This document shows positions 9,131-21,700 of a stretch of DNA of 64,000 bases, piece after piece. Source of the stretch: Temnothorax longispinosus (taxonomy: Eukaryota; Arthropoda; Insecta; Hymenoptera; Formicidae); contig NC_092368.1 of NCBI RefSeq assembly GCF_030848805.1, positions 5,490,441 to 5,554,440 on the forward strand, given 5' to 3'. Positions within the stretch are counted from its first letter, which is position 1. Every line of letters starts with the position of its first letter. A program made the position numbers and the translations under genes. The notes under the pieces are model-generated. The model was not told the origin of the DNA, ran no database searches, and worked only from the letters and a program-made list of their open reading frames with translations.

Positions 9131-12100
9131 TAACGATGTTACTGATAATTACGATTTTGCAAAAGGTGTCTCTCTCTCGTGAAATTCGCGAGTCACTTTG
9201 CGGAAAAGCTGAGGTTGCTAAGAATCATCGCGAAGAATTATCATCTGACTCGCAGTAATAACTATTAATACAGGACTATTAACGTAACTCTGCTATTCCA
9301 CTCTGTAATAAAGTAAACTTTTATTTCTGTCAAACCAGAATTATCCGAAATTTTCCGAAATTCACTTGAAAGGGTTTAAGCGTCATGTGCGATCTTACGC
9401 GTCTCTCGCAAGTTTTTCAAGCGCGCGACTCCCCGTCTCGCATCAACAATGCCATTTCGGCTCGGTAATGCGAATCCGTTCGTCATTACGAACGTAACTC
9501 GACCGAGGCTGAGTACCGAATGTATACTGATGCGTTATTCCTGCGAGCCATGATTACTATAACGTTATCATTTGTAACCAGGCGGAACGGGCCTGGCTTT
9601 GTATACGTTGCCGCGCACAATTTCCCCGACTGTAATTAGCGCGCGGTCGCGAGATTGAATGTTCCTCGCGGCGTGAAATTCGCACAAACCGACTTTGATT
9701 AGAGTTTATTACGGGCGCGTTTTTACCACGCCCGTTGTTGTCAATTATCGCGTAATATAAAATGGATGGCGCGCGGATGGCGCGCGTGCGGAGCTTTCGT
9801 ATATACGAGTTACCACCGTCGGCCGGCCTGAACAAAATGTTTAATCATTTCCCCGGATTGCCCGGAAACAAACAGGAAATGAAGCGCTCGCATCGTCGAT
9901 TTGACGCGACTTCTAATGAAATTACGTATATATGTCAATGGAACACACGCGTCGCGCTCCGCCGCTTCGTTCGTCAGTTTGCAACTCAAAATTGCCATTT
10001 TTCTGAAATAGAGGGAAAATTCTCCCCGTTATAAAATAAAATCGTAAATAAAAACACTACTATGAATGAATAACAGAATACGCGAAACAGGACGGCTGAC
10101 CATTGCAATTTTAATTCTTCTTTTTTGGGAAAACGACTAGATACCATTTTTTAATTACTTTTAATTATTCTTAATCACATTATTCGCGCACAAATAAATG
10201 TTCTACTAAAATTAAAGCTTGTTTGAACTTACGTGGAGAACAAAAAATTCAACTTCCTTCATTTTTTACGATTAACTCGCGAATAGTCGCTTGATTTTCA
10301 CTCGCTTGAAAAACTACCGATATTTCGTATTCGATACTGACAATGAGAGAGAGAGACGAGTCACAGCTCGTATTCTCGGCTTCAACGTTCCGAATCGAAG
10401 TTCCGCTTTTAAGGTTGGCATAATCCCGGAAGCTCCCGGAGTCGGCGGCGTAAATATTTGCCATTCAAAACAGTGGGTGGACTTCGTTTAAATATCGATG
10501 ACAGCGAGTACCGACGGGTTCGCCGTGCCGGTCCAGTGAAATATTGACCGATTTTTGCGTATTTGCTGTCGGAATGCGCGGGGAGAATGGTTGGGAAAAT
10601 GTCGAGAACGCGCAATCGAAAACGCGCGCGACGTTCGTTCGGTCCGAAAATCCGATACAGACCGAGCTCGTTCGTTTAAATAATCTCTACATTGTATTTA
10701 TCGACGTCGCTTTTTATCGGTCGCGACCGACGCTACGCGGCTTTTAAAAATCGAGAATTTTTCTCCCGATTACAATCGCAAATGCGTGCAAAGAGGTCAT
10801 GGCTCGGTGTGCTTGAAAAATTTATGTCTTGCGGAATCGATCTCACAATTGTCTCGGGCGCAAGAAATGGATCAAATTCCTAAAGATGTCAACGTTAAAA
10901 AATTATTTGACGAGTCATGATAATAAAAATATTACACGATATATTTACTTAAAAAGTAGAGCTGCTATATATAAAATAAAATAAATTTTACTAAAAGAGA
11001 CGAGAAACATTATCGCAGATTAATTATTTATGCTTTTTATTTGCTCAGAAACAGTTTTCTTAAAGTTTTAATTACAATTTCAATTTAATTAGAAATAATT
11101 TTAATACAGAATAGAAACGCTTGTTTTTATAACTTTAATACGCATCACACAATCCTTGGTTTGATTAATATAAACTCCAATTACGTTAACTAGCATGGCA
11201 GAGTTGGAATACTATAATATAATTTTAAGTTCGCTTCCTTACTTTTGCTAAGTTTACGGTAGCCGAGAAGCTCCTGTCGGAAGGGATAAAATCTCATCAA
11301 GAAATTTCGGACGGGTCGAAGCCTAAGCGCTTTCTCTCGTCATAAAAGAGCCATTAACAAATCCACGTAAGCCGTGGCGTATTCAACGCACCCCTTTTTG
11401 CGAACAAAGAACACCGGGCACAAATCGCATTTTGCGATCATAGAACGCACAATGAGAGATCGCGAAGTTCTCGCATTTTCACGCTAAATTTGTCCTGCGC
11501 GACAATGAGAATCGCCTAAACGGTCGCCTTTCTGTCCGTAGAATTCGGCCATTAGACACCATTGATGGATTAACCCCCACCAGAGGCCATCTCTGCCATC
11601 CGGAGTTGCCTTAAGTCCTGTCAGAGGGTCGTGCGGCGATTTTTTGAATATATTCACGCGCAAAACGGCGACCGTTTAAGGGCGCTATTGTTCGCCGGGT
11701 GAGAAATATGACGGCTGCTTTCCCATTCTCTCGTCTTACCTATTCCCGAATGTTCGGCATTTTCTCGTCTCTTTCACGTCTCAAACTCCTCGAATATCCT
11801 CGTTCGCGACACGTTAATCGGTGCTCTCTTACTCGCTCTTTTACTTTCGTGAATGCTGCTCCATTCATGAATGCTGTAATTTGGTCAGTTTGCTACAGGA
11901 AACAAGTACGTTCTTAATGGGAGGATCTCTAACATGTAACAAGACATACAAAAATATTGCAAAAATTTATGATCTTTCATTATAATTGATTCTGCTATAT
12001 ATTCTGATTGCTTTATTTTATACGTTGACGAATACGTCTTATTATATATGTATAAATTAATCGTCATTGATAAGTAAACTGAGAAAACGAATTCGATAGC

Positions 12101-12368
12101 GTAGATTCATCTTCCAGAAAGTCTCGGCGCGCTTCTTTCTGCGTTACATTTTACATCGTTGTGTGTTTAAGGTAACACGTTCGCGAACGTGCAAATGCGC
12201 GCGAGAATATTGCGACAGCACGCAAATGGGAACCAGTCGCGGAAATCGGTCGCTTAACTTGCCGGGATTGAATGTAAATCGTTACTTTGGCACTCGGCGC
12301 GGACGGCATCCGAAGGTGGGAAATTCGTGTTTCCGGTCTATGTGCAATCCTTCCCCACCTCTTTTCAG
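9131..12368. other. Non-coding mixed-composition stretch
   Basis: No supported gene. Segments 9400-10020 and 10480-10700 are CpG-rich, while 10890-11240 and 11920-12060 are AT-rich. The stretch contains a perfect 11-bp tandem duplication at 9764-9785. A minus-strand donor-like AATAG|GTAAGACG lies at about 11739 without a convincing partner acceptor. Short frames overlap on both strands and carry no motif. Confidence 0.55.
9764..9785 (+). repeat. Perfect 11-bp tandem duplication
   Basis: GGATGGCGCGC occurs twice head to tail with no mismatch (9764-9774 and 9775-9785). Confidence 0.9.
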
Positions 12369-12410
12369 AATACGTGCATTACCAGCCGCAATAATGTCGC
12401 TCGGAGAAAC
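12369..12410 (+). other. Exon-like 42-nt segment
   Basis: Seen: a pyrimidine-rich acceptor CCCCACCTCTTTTCAG (G at 12368), 42 nt, then a donor AAC|GTAAGAG (GT at 12411). Two of the three frames are open (NTCITSRNNVARRN or IRALPAAIMSLGE). The length is a multiple of three. No neighbouring exon can be linked with confidence and the peptide is not recognised, so a chance pair of splice-like sites remains the more likely explanation. Confidence 0.12.
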
Positions 12411-14474
12411 GTAAGAGAGGCGAAATAAAGCGACCGACCAACCGCGCGCCGTTGCCTTTCTGCGGCGAAAAATGCGTCGTGTCTGGCAATATGGAAAATA
12501 AGAGCGAGCCGAGGTTGAAGTATGGCTGCAAAAGAAACGGCGTACTGTCGAAGGGGAGAAAGGATTGCGATATGACGGTAACAACGTTCAATCTGGGAAG
12601 GGCGAGACTTCGAGGTGGATGAATAATGAAAAAACGCCAAGTGTAATAGAATGGATATTTATTGCGAATCAAGGTTGTACATAACAGTTAAAATCATTTT
12701 GCGTGTAAAAAATAAACGGAGGAACGAAGAAATGTTCTTCGCCTGCGTTTTATATAGACGTTTTTTTTTTTCACTCTCGAGTTGCAGAATGATTGCAGTA
12801 CTAAAAATTTTCCTCACTTGGCGTTTCAAAACCGCGGCGCCTGCAACTCACGCGTGCGGTACTTGCAGCCGGTAATCCTAAAAATGTTGCGCGAGCGTGC
12901 GCGTGCGGAAAAAGTGCTTTACGATCATCCGCGTACGTTTCCGCCGTGCATTGCGGGTCGAGCGAACGAGCGATAAAAAATTCGACCGCGTTATTCGGAG
13001 ATTAAGTTGGCGCATTATATGAGCGCGCGCAATATACATATACTTTTATCCGCGCGCGAACGGTATTAAATCTCTCCAGGCGGGAAAGAGACAGCGAGCT
13101 GCGTTGCCTATTAATGCGGAACAAAAATCCAAACGGATGTGCCTGGAAAAAAAGAACGGGTGTTGCGAAGCGCCGTGGATACGGGACGAAGAGAGATAGA
13201 GAGCGACGGAAAGAACGAATGAAGTTACACGACGCGAGAGCGTTGCAGTAATCCCGTTAAAGTTGGAAGGGTGCTATTGTGATTACCGATTCAGAACCAA
13301 TTTGCAGCTGGATCGGCCTCGGCGTCCTTTCGTGCGCGTGTTTTCCCTCGCATTAGGGATCGGGGCGATTTATTCGACGAAAGCGCGAAGTCTATCGTTT
13401 TAGAAAGGGATGGGAGAGTGCTTCGAAACACGAAACATTTCCAATTAACACACGAAATGAAATGGTTTCGCAGTTTTGAGCAATTGACAATTGCGCGGTT
13501 TACGATTTATGATTTAATATAGAAAGGCCGTTTTCGTAATTTAAATTCGTTACGTCTTTGAAGATTCCCGTGACATTTACAAATCTCAAAGTTTTGATTC
13601 TTAAACACAAGAATCCCGGCGGGCGCCGCGCGCCGGTTGGTTTGTAAAATGACCGCTTAACTCCGGAGAAATTAGAATTCATCGCGCCGGTCCGAATTAA
13701 AGTCGCGAAACTTTTTAATTTCGTAATATGTAAATTAGCCTCTGCGACGCCGTGTAATTAATTCCGGGCGCGCGTTACACACGTGTACGTTACACACGCG
13801 TCGGTCCGGCGCCGGTTTTTCCTCCCGCGAAAAAAGTCGTCTGCTGATGAAATTTTTACGCCGCTGACCACCGCCGGGGATAAAAACCCCGAACCTGCGA
13901 GGGTCCTCGTTCCTTCCTGTTCCGCCATTTCCAAAAGGATTTTCTCAGGATGCACACGAAGTATCATGACTATGCCACACACGTAACATAAATCTGAATT
14001 GTCCGAGTCTTTCCACTTTTTAAATTTGCAGCTATAATGTTGCGATATATTAATATTACGTTATAATATATATGTTAAATATTTTTAATATCATAAAACT
14101 TTGTACATATAATAAATTTTTATAATATTAAAGATATTTGTTTCGCAATAAAGATAACTAATGTTAACGCTATCTCGACCCAAAGCTCCCAAAAAGCTTC
14201 TCTCTTCTTTCGGTTACCGTTACCATGCATCCCCGCTCATTTTCGCTGCGGCTAAAATAATATTTCACGTTTCTATCTCGCCTCACCGTATCCCTGGCAT
14301 TGATCAGTCCTTTCCGACGAGCTACTGAACCGCGCGCGAGGTACATAGAATATATATAGGGTGTATACACTTCGATGAATATTATCGATCAACTCGACGC
14401 GACGACGGTCACGCGGGGAAACGTACGTTCCAAAACGCTTTTGGGAAGTTCAGTGTCGTCGGCGTCGTTTGCAG
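12411..14474. other. Non-coding stretch, CpG-rich then AT-rich
   Basis: Positions 12420-13980 are relatively CpG-rich and 13990-14170 strongly AT-rich. Direct copies of CGTTACACACG lie at 13772-13782 and 13788-13798 (period 16). Overlapping short frames on both strands at 12282-12672 and 13758-13986 have no recognisable features. Confidence 0.55.
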
Positions 14475-14525
14475 GACGCGATAACAACTTTGACGTTATC
14501 CTTGCATGGCGAGAGTATATAACAG
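14475..14525 (+). other. Exon-like 51-nt segment
   Basis: Seen: acceptor GGCGTCGTTTGCAG (G at 14474), 51 nt, donor AACAG|GTACAC (GT at 14526). Only one frame is open; it reads RDNNFDVILAWREYIT and ends with one base of a split codon. That peptide has an ordinary protein-like composition, unlike most translations in the window. No adjoining exon can be assigned and the protein is not recognised. Confidence 0.13.
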
Positions 14526-17500
14526 GTACACTAAATTGAAGACCCTGTTTATTCATGAAGAAACATTAGGGGTGGGCTCATCTAAATGCACGGCGAACGA
14601 GGGACGGGCGACGGCGGATGCGTGTGTACGAGAGTTGTCGGAACAATCGAAAATATTTCCCTTCTGATACTCGACTCTGTCTCTTTGTCTCTCTATTCGG
14701 TTTCGCCCCTCTCAGAGATATCCCCTGAAACAACCAACCAACCGCTCCAACGACTAGCGGAGAGACAAGACGCATTAGTTTTGAAAGCGTCAGCGCGAGC
14801 TGTTTCAACGGCATTACGTATGGAGTGCGTAGATAATGTAGACGAACGCTTACGGGTAGCAAGGAGAGAGGATGAGGAGAGATAGGACTTTTCCGTCGTA
14901 ATACGATCGGCAAGGGCGGAATGGTGGCGGTGCAAGGGTCGCCTGGTTGGCCTGGTAACATCTTGCGCTGATGTCCCGATACACCATAAATTATTATATT
15001 CATATTATATTCAGATTCGTGTGCCACCCCTGTCGTGATTCCGTCCCGGGTGTGGGCTGCTACGCGCTGCATCGCGCCGCGCCGGCGTGTTTCGTTTTTG
15101 CAAGAGGATTTATCTCCCGCGGCTCGCACTCGATGGAACTGATCGCGACTACGTGACTACGACTCGCCGTCGCCATTATGTGCATTCACGCGACGAGACT
15201 GGCGTACGAAATGGTGCCTTTTTGCTCGATGCGCTGATGCTTGGTTCGTGGCGGGATAATTAGCGGATGCATCAATAGTTTCTCGATTAATCCTGCTCAA
15301 TAGACGCGTTAGAATTATTTATATCGGCGCGATTAATTGTTTAAACAATTTGAACCAGTTTTTAACAATTTTTAGGGAAACAAAAAGAAATTGATTATAT
15401 TTCTTTCAATATTTGTAACATTTATTTTGGACTACTTATTAATATATGAAGAAGGTACAACTAGAAATCCACAGTTTATTGAGATGTACAGATACAAATA
15501 CTAATATTTAGAATCGCCATAAAGATATGAAACTACATTCAGTTTTATCGTACAAATTTCCAGTTCAGACAGAATCAATAATTGTCATTAACAAAGATAA
15601 AGAATTCTCTTTCTTCATTCTTCGTCATTTACATGTTAACAAAGTCGTTTACACACATGAGCATGAATTCATCTGGTCGGTCACAATCGGATTTATCTTA
15701 TTATGCAAATGAAATTCTTACAGACGGGTTTGCGGAAGGAAGGAGATTTTTCGTTAGACTGAAGTGACGAATCAGGACGAGGGTGATTCCTCGATATCGC
15801 CCGTCATTGTCAGTCCCGGGATTTCTTGGCTTCCGCCGTTTGCTCGTCTCCATTTTGCCCTTCCTCCCCGTATACTTTTACACCACCGTCATTGTTCTCG
15901 CGACTTCCTTCAGGATTCTCACGTGCTCTCGCGACCCTCATCATCCTGACATCAATGCTCCGAGGCATCGCGCTTTTCTACGTGTACACTGTACGTACAT
16001 CCCGCACGGCTACGCGACTTCGATATTATGAACGTGAATGTCCGCGCCTCAGGCTCTGTCTCCCCGCTCTGTATTGGATGCAGCTAATATTTTGATCCGA
16101 GATACGTGCTCGCGATGCTCAAAGAAGCGCCTCATGGACGAGGATTACCACCATGGAAACAGAATTAAAAGGTCCGCTCCGATTCCGAGCGACGGAAAAC
16201 GCGAAGCGAGAGGCATTAGTGTCATAAGGTCCGCATTCACGTTGCTCGTTCAACGCTGAATGTGGTTTTCATCTTGCTTACCCTACATTCTGCAATGAAA
16301 AGCAGTGATCTCCGTGTGTCGAACAAACTCGGAATCTAGTGGTCTAGGTCGCATCCCGAATTAAATGCGAAGTTATATAAAGAGACTATTACATCCTATT
16401 CGCAGGGATTACCAAGAGATATAATTTATATCAGAAAATGTTATATATGTCTGTTTTCGCTTAGATGAATGATGAAAGTTAATTTTTATTAAAGTCTGAA
16501 AAAATACATAGCAACAGCTATTAATTATGCAAACATCGTCAAACATTTCTCTTTCGACTCGATTCTTAATTCGTCGATCGTCTATCGCCTCGTTGAGCAT
16601 TCCTGATGAAACGAATGTGCAATTCGTACGAGAAACTCCTTATAAGTCGTTCATCGGGTTCGTTTCTCGCCTCGTCGATAAATTCAGCTTTGCGAGTGCG
16701 CTACCGCGAAGCTACGCGAAATTCACCGGCGATCGATCAACGTCGAATGGAAAATGGGCTCGCGTGCCTCGCGACGAAGTTAATAGCGCTTCTCGCCGAC
16801 GAAGAAATCGCCGAAAAACAAGCGCCGTAGAACGAGAGGAGGCGAAGGAAGCCCGCACGGCTCGCCGCCCTCTTCGTCGGCTTCGCCAGCCGCGCGAAAA
16901 CGTGAAAACACTCATTAACGTCTTTTGCGCAGTGTATTTACCGTGCTCGAGTACTGTGCGTCGTGCGGGCGGTTCCCTGAAAGCACAGACACCTACCAGC
17001 CAAGCAGCCTGCAGTCTTACGTGCAAAACGCGCTGCGTCTTCGAAGAGTTCTTTATCGGCACAATTTACTGCAACGTGACTATCTATACGCGAAAGAAAT
17101 GCTGAGAATGTATTTCGAGAATCTGGAGCGATGAAGTTATATTCAGAATGCTCTTTGATCTTTATGAAACATCGTGTTCAAGAATAAAACGTCCGACGTT
17201 TCTAGCGGAGTTTCACGGTAACGTTTGTTCGTTATGGATAATTGCTGATTGTAGCTACGGAAATTATTCGTCAGAAGTAATCGATACTTAGCCGATCGAT
17301 ACGTGAGATACGCTCTTCCCGAGAATGACATGTAATTATTTATTCGTTCTATTTTGGGAAACATATACATTATTCGAAATATCAGAGATCAAAGCGTTTG
17401 TGGCATTATTAAAGCTGTTGCCCTTTGATCGACTTTTCGACGTCGAGCTTTGAACAAAATTTCACATTCGATTAAATTTTCATTAAGGAAACATTATAAA

Positions 17501-17992
17501 ATGAATTAAAGGACGCATAGATAAATTAAATACATTCTGCATATCAGTCCCAACGCTTTAATCGTCGTCGAAAATATCGTTGAAACATCAACAATAACGA
17601 GATCCTTTCATATGCAACTCCACGTCATCCTCGTTTGCCTCGGAAAGTTTGCCGGCTCGAATAGCAACCAGCAGAGGGAAAATACGTGGCGCAGGGTGCA
17701 GAAAGGGGTTCAGAAAATTAGGCGGTCTCTGCAGGGGGAGCGACTCATCCCGAATAACGCCGACGCGTTCTCAAAGGAGGCACGAGCAATAAGGTACCGT
17801 GGGTAAGAGACACGTCTGATAATCCTCTCCCGGCTACGAGACTGTCGCATAATCTTTCGCCCTCGTCCGCCTCTCTCCCTCGTAGGAAGTCGTTCTGTTT
17901 ACCATTCTGAGGACGTCTTTAATATATAACGGGCAATTTTCCCACGCTCGCTACGCCGTAAACTTCCTCAAGAAATTGGATGTTCCGAAATA
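14526..17992. other. Non-coding stretch with the longest open frames of the window
   Basis: Contains the 183-codon minus frame at 14578-15129 and the 192-codon plus frame at 16527-17105. Both overlap open frames on the opposite strand or in another frame, and their translations are Arg/Ser-rich with no domain I can name. I treat them as chance frames in moderately GC-rich DNA. Segment 15330-15560 is AT-rich. Confidence 0.5.
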
Positions 17993-18061
17993 GAGGGAAG
18001 GAAGCACAGCTTAAGGCGGGAAGGAAGAGATAGAGAAAGAGTGAGGGAGAGGGGGGGTGGG
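17993..18061 (+). repeat. Purine-rich tract
   Basis: About 70 bases that are almost all A or G on the plus strand, interrupted only near 18005-18012, ending in a G7 run at 18052-18058 followed by TGGG. Such mirror-like purine tracts can form triplex or G-rich structures. No gene is implied. Confidence 0.8.
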
Positions 18062-18740
18062 ATCTTTTCTGAAAAACAGAAATTGCGATTCAGCTGTCAG
18101 GACTTCATAATCCTCGCGTAGTCCGCGTTCCTCCGTCGATTTCGTGTACACATGTATCTCGAAAAGGGCGATGATCCCGGCAGTATGCGCTGGGAGGGGT
18201 GGCTGAAAGTCGTTTTAATATCTGACCTCGTTGCAACCAGCGTCGACCGACCGAAACTTTGCGACCCTCCTCCCGTATAACATCCCCTGCTCCTGTTTAC
18301 CACCGAGCGAACCGCCGTTTCTCCCGTCCCCGTTCCCGCCGTGCCGCGTTCTGCGGTAAATGCGCCAGGAAAATGCATGGCGCGTCGTTAGCCTCCGTCG
18401 AGCCGGTAAGTCAGGTTCGTTGGTTAAGTCGCTGGCAACTTTCGTCTCCTTGTTGTCCCAATTTGCGGCAGCTCCTACGGGGAATTATAAGCTGCTCTCT
18501 GTCATTTTTGCGGAATATGGCAAGAACGCTAGAGAAGTTTCGGCGTGATAACGTTCGGAAGTTCACTCAACCGATCTAGAACGGATCATTCAATTCCTCG
18601 TAGGTCCTGAATGCACCCAGGTGCACTTGAGGCAAGAGATCCATTAGGATATCTTTGAGTCGCAGTTTAATAATGATGATCTCTTTAATCTTGAATTCAC
18701 ATACCTGAGTGACATTTGAATAGGTTGAGCGTTTAAAGGA

Positions 18741-18769
18741 CGAATACTAATCGTATTTTTTTTTCACAG
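18741..18769 (+). promoter_or_regulatory. Strong 3' splice-site-like sequence
   Basis: Seen: ATACTAATC, close to a metazoan branch-point consensus, is followed 8 bases later by an uninterrupted T tract and TTCACAG (G at 18769). This is an almost ideal U2-type branch point, polypyrimidine tract and acceptor. The sequence after it (from 18770) has one frame open for 12 codons before TAA and only a weak donor (TTG|GTATCG), so a non-coding or terminal exon, or a chance site, are all possible. Confidence 0.2.
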
Positions 18770-21700
18770 TTAAAAATATTCGTTGTAGTATTGGTATCGA
18801 CACGCTAAATAATATCATTAAGTTTGATTAACGTTGAGTGATATCCTGACTTGTCATAATTATTTATCTTTTCTGAAAAAGTAGGATATTTTGATTTATG
18901 TTCTTTAAACCAAGATTTATGCTTTAGCAGTCATTCTGCTTAAGTATTGTTTAATACACGTCGTTATGGCATTTATCTTGCTTATACTTTGGCGTTGAAA
19001 ATCGCTACGGGAATGCACAGAATGTTAGTTTATACGGGACAGGAGCAGGCAGTGGTGCGAGAGGGTTAATACTCTGGAACGCAGGTGTGCGTGAAACATA
19101 CCGCCTGCGTTTAATTTCTCTGCGTAATACCGCAGTAAAGTAGCTGGACTGTAACGGATTGTTGTACCCGAGTCGTAAGCTGTTGAGAATCCGTCATACG
19201 TAAATATAATAATAATAATCTGAGAACGTAGATAAACGCAATATAATTAAAGCGAATTTCATTGAAGCTGCGGATAAACTATCGAATACGAAACACTAAG
19301 CTCCTTTCCCTAAGCTTTTTGCACACGAATCTGCGATAAAATTAATTGTTATAATAATTTTAACAAGACGAGTATCGAGTTAATTATCATCCTTCTAAGC
19401 ATTTCTACGAGAAATATCGATCTGTGTAAAATATCGCGGCGTTACACTATGACTCCATCCATTATTCCCATTCATTCTAAATGCCACGAATTGTCTTTTT
19501 TATATTTTATTTCTATTACTTCGCGTATGTCGTACTTTGACACGTCGCGTCGCGAGTAAATTTTGGCGTACTTTCACGGCGTTGACGCAAGAGAGAGAAG
19601 GGGGATTTCATCTACGCAGACAATGCAGGCTGCATCGCCGCCGGTTGAGGACTTCGTTGACATAGTTCGCATGCCAGCCGCACTTGGGCCGTCGATCCTC
19701 CGCCTTTCTTGCAGATACCCGCGTCTCTAAGCAGGTTGACGTGCCACAGCCTCATTAGGGATTCTTAGGAACGCGCTCGCGCGCGAGAGACAAACGTCAG
19801 CCCCCGATCTCCCCTCTCGTCGGAAATATCGGGAGGTGCGCTCTCGGGATTTAGCACGCAGCTGTTGGTACCATCGACGAGCCCCGAGGATTATCGCGGA
19901 TAATCTCTCACTCCCGCCGTCTCTCCTCGGAGACTCTTCGCTGGACCTTGGGAAATATATGTATAATGATGTAAATATGAGCGTCGCGTGCCGGCGATCA
20001 GTGCGTATCTCAAAACCTTCGTTTCGAGCTATTGATGACACGGTTCCGAGGAATCGTTTCACCGTATTGTTGGTATAAATGAGAACAAAAAGGGTTACTT
20101 CATGTCTGAATTTCGAGTACATAGATTTTATAGCGTTAAATTATAATTAAATATATATAACATTCTTAACTTATGTGCATTAAGAAACATATATTAATTT
20201 CCAATTTAAACGCTTTTTCAAGAATTATATATAATATAGCTTGGCTCACACAAATCACTGATATTGATTATTATTTTGAGATCTCGCGTATAGCCATTGC
20301 GCACACCGTCCTGAATAGCGAAACGCTTCTCGATTTTATCGCCGTTATTCGCCTCGCTTCTCTGAGATATAGCGGATCAATAATAAATATAGAGCAATCT
20401 TTCTAATGTACCGCCGCGCGGGAGCTCTCTCGCGATCTCGAGGATCGCTGTTTGCGATGTACAGCGAAGTGATCGTACTCTCGTAAATTCTATTCAATCG
20501 CGCTGATGCGGGATGAAGAAGGATGCGGCCCGTTTTGTTTTCGCGAGGCTTGGGGGTGGAGTAAAAGCATGTGGAGAAATCGATTTGTAGCGTTACGCCG
20601 AGCTGTCGATGGTCAATTCGGGCGTGGATAAATAAACATCTCGAAGTAGGGACGAGAGCAAGCTTGCTGCCACCGAAACATTCTATTCTTCGAGTGGTTT
20701 TCAGAAAGGTAGACGATTTATCATTCAACGCTTTAAGCATTAAACTTTTCATGGATTTATATATACGTTTTTATTTACTATAAATAGATTATTAGATAGA
20801 GGGCTTTTTGGAAGAAGATAGAAAATTTCAAAAAGCAAATGCATTTTTGGTAGAATTTTTAGCGAACAAATGTAATTGAATTGTAAGTGTTGATGACCTC
20901 GAATAATGCAGATTGATTCAATTTAATATAATATTTGTACGTGTATGTGTATATCTGTGTCTATGTGAGAAACAACTATTCGCGTTTTCTTGAAACGCCG
21001 TTCACGTCGCAAGGGAGCATTTCGTTGGGTAAAAACTCGATTAGAAGTTTGAAGTTTGTCGAGACAACAAGTTTAGCGATCGAAAGCAATTCCCTTTAAA
21101 TCTTTCGCAAAACAAATCGCGCATCTAATGGATTCTACGTTAATCGTCTTTACCATGTCGTTAACTTGACGCGATGCGCGCGTAGCTCGCCTGGGGCGAC
21201 GCAACGGTCATGCCCAGTAAAAGGAGCGATCGACTTTAGGCTCATTAGCAACGCACCACCCCGAGTCAGTTACCTTCTTTGTTATCTTATCTACCAGATC
21301 CTCACGGCTAGAGAAACAACGTCAAATCGGATTATTACCCGCAGTACTTATTCGCGCAGTAATTGTTATTTATAATAAAATAATAGTTGCTCGTGACTTT
21401 ATCTCTTCAGAAACAAGATATTTTATTTCTTTTTTAACTTACTTTTTTGCGATACACTGTTTATGACGGAGCATGATCCTAATAATAAATTGATAAACTG
21501 TATAACTTACATAAACTTTAAAATCTTAGAAGCACGTCGTGAGTTTTAAAAGATAAAAAATTGAAAGTTGAAAGAGTGAAATTGTGAAGCAGCATATGTG
21601 TGTAATAATAATTTGAATGTATAATAATTTTTATATTTTTGAAAGACTAAAGATCGCAGAAGCATAAGAAGGTTTTTGATCGCACCCTCGTTTAATGGTT
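18770..21700. other. Non-coding stretch
   Basis: Mixed composition, with AT-rich segments at 18640-18960, 20080-20270 and 21360-21660. It contains an 8-bp inverted repeat at 19078-19111 (AACGCAGG ... CCTGCGTT) and a degenerate GT-rich run at 20937-20970. Frames up to 135 codons (20345-20752 -) show no domain. Confidence 0.5.

Noticed and set aside
14578..15129. 183-codon minus-strand frame
   Set aside because: It overlaps a 99-codon plus frame and an 80-codon minus frame, and no motif is recognisable.
16527..17105. 192-codon plus-strand frame, the longest in the window
   Set aside because: It overlaps other open frames on both strands, is rich in Arg and Ser as expected for GC-rich non-coding DNA, and shows no domain or consistent codon pattern.
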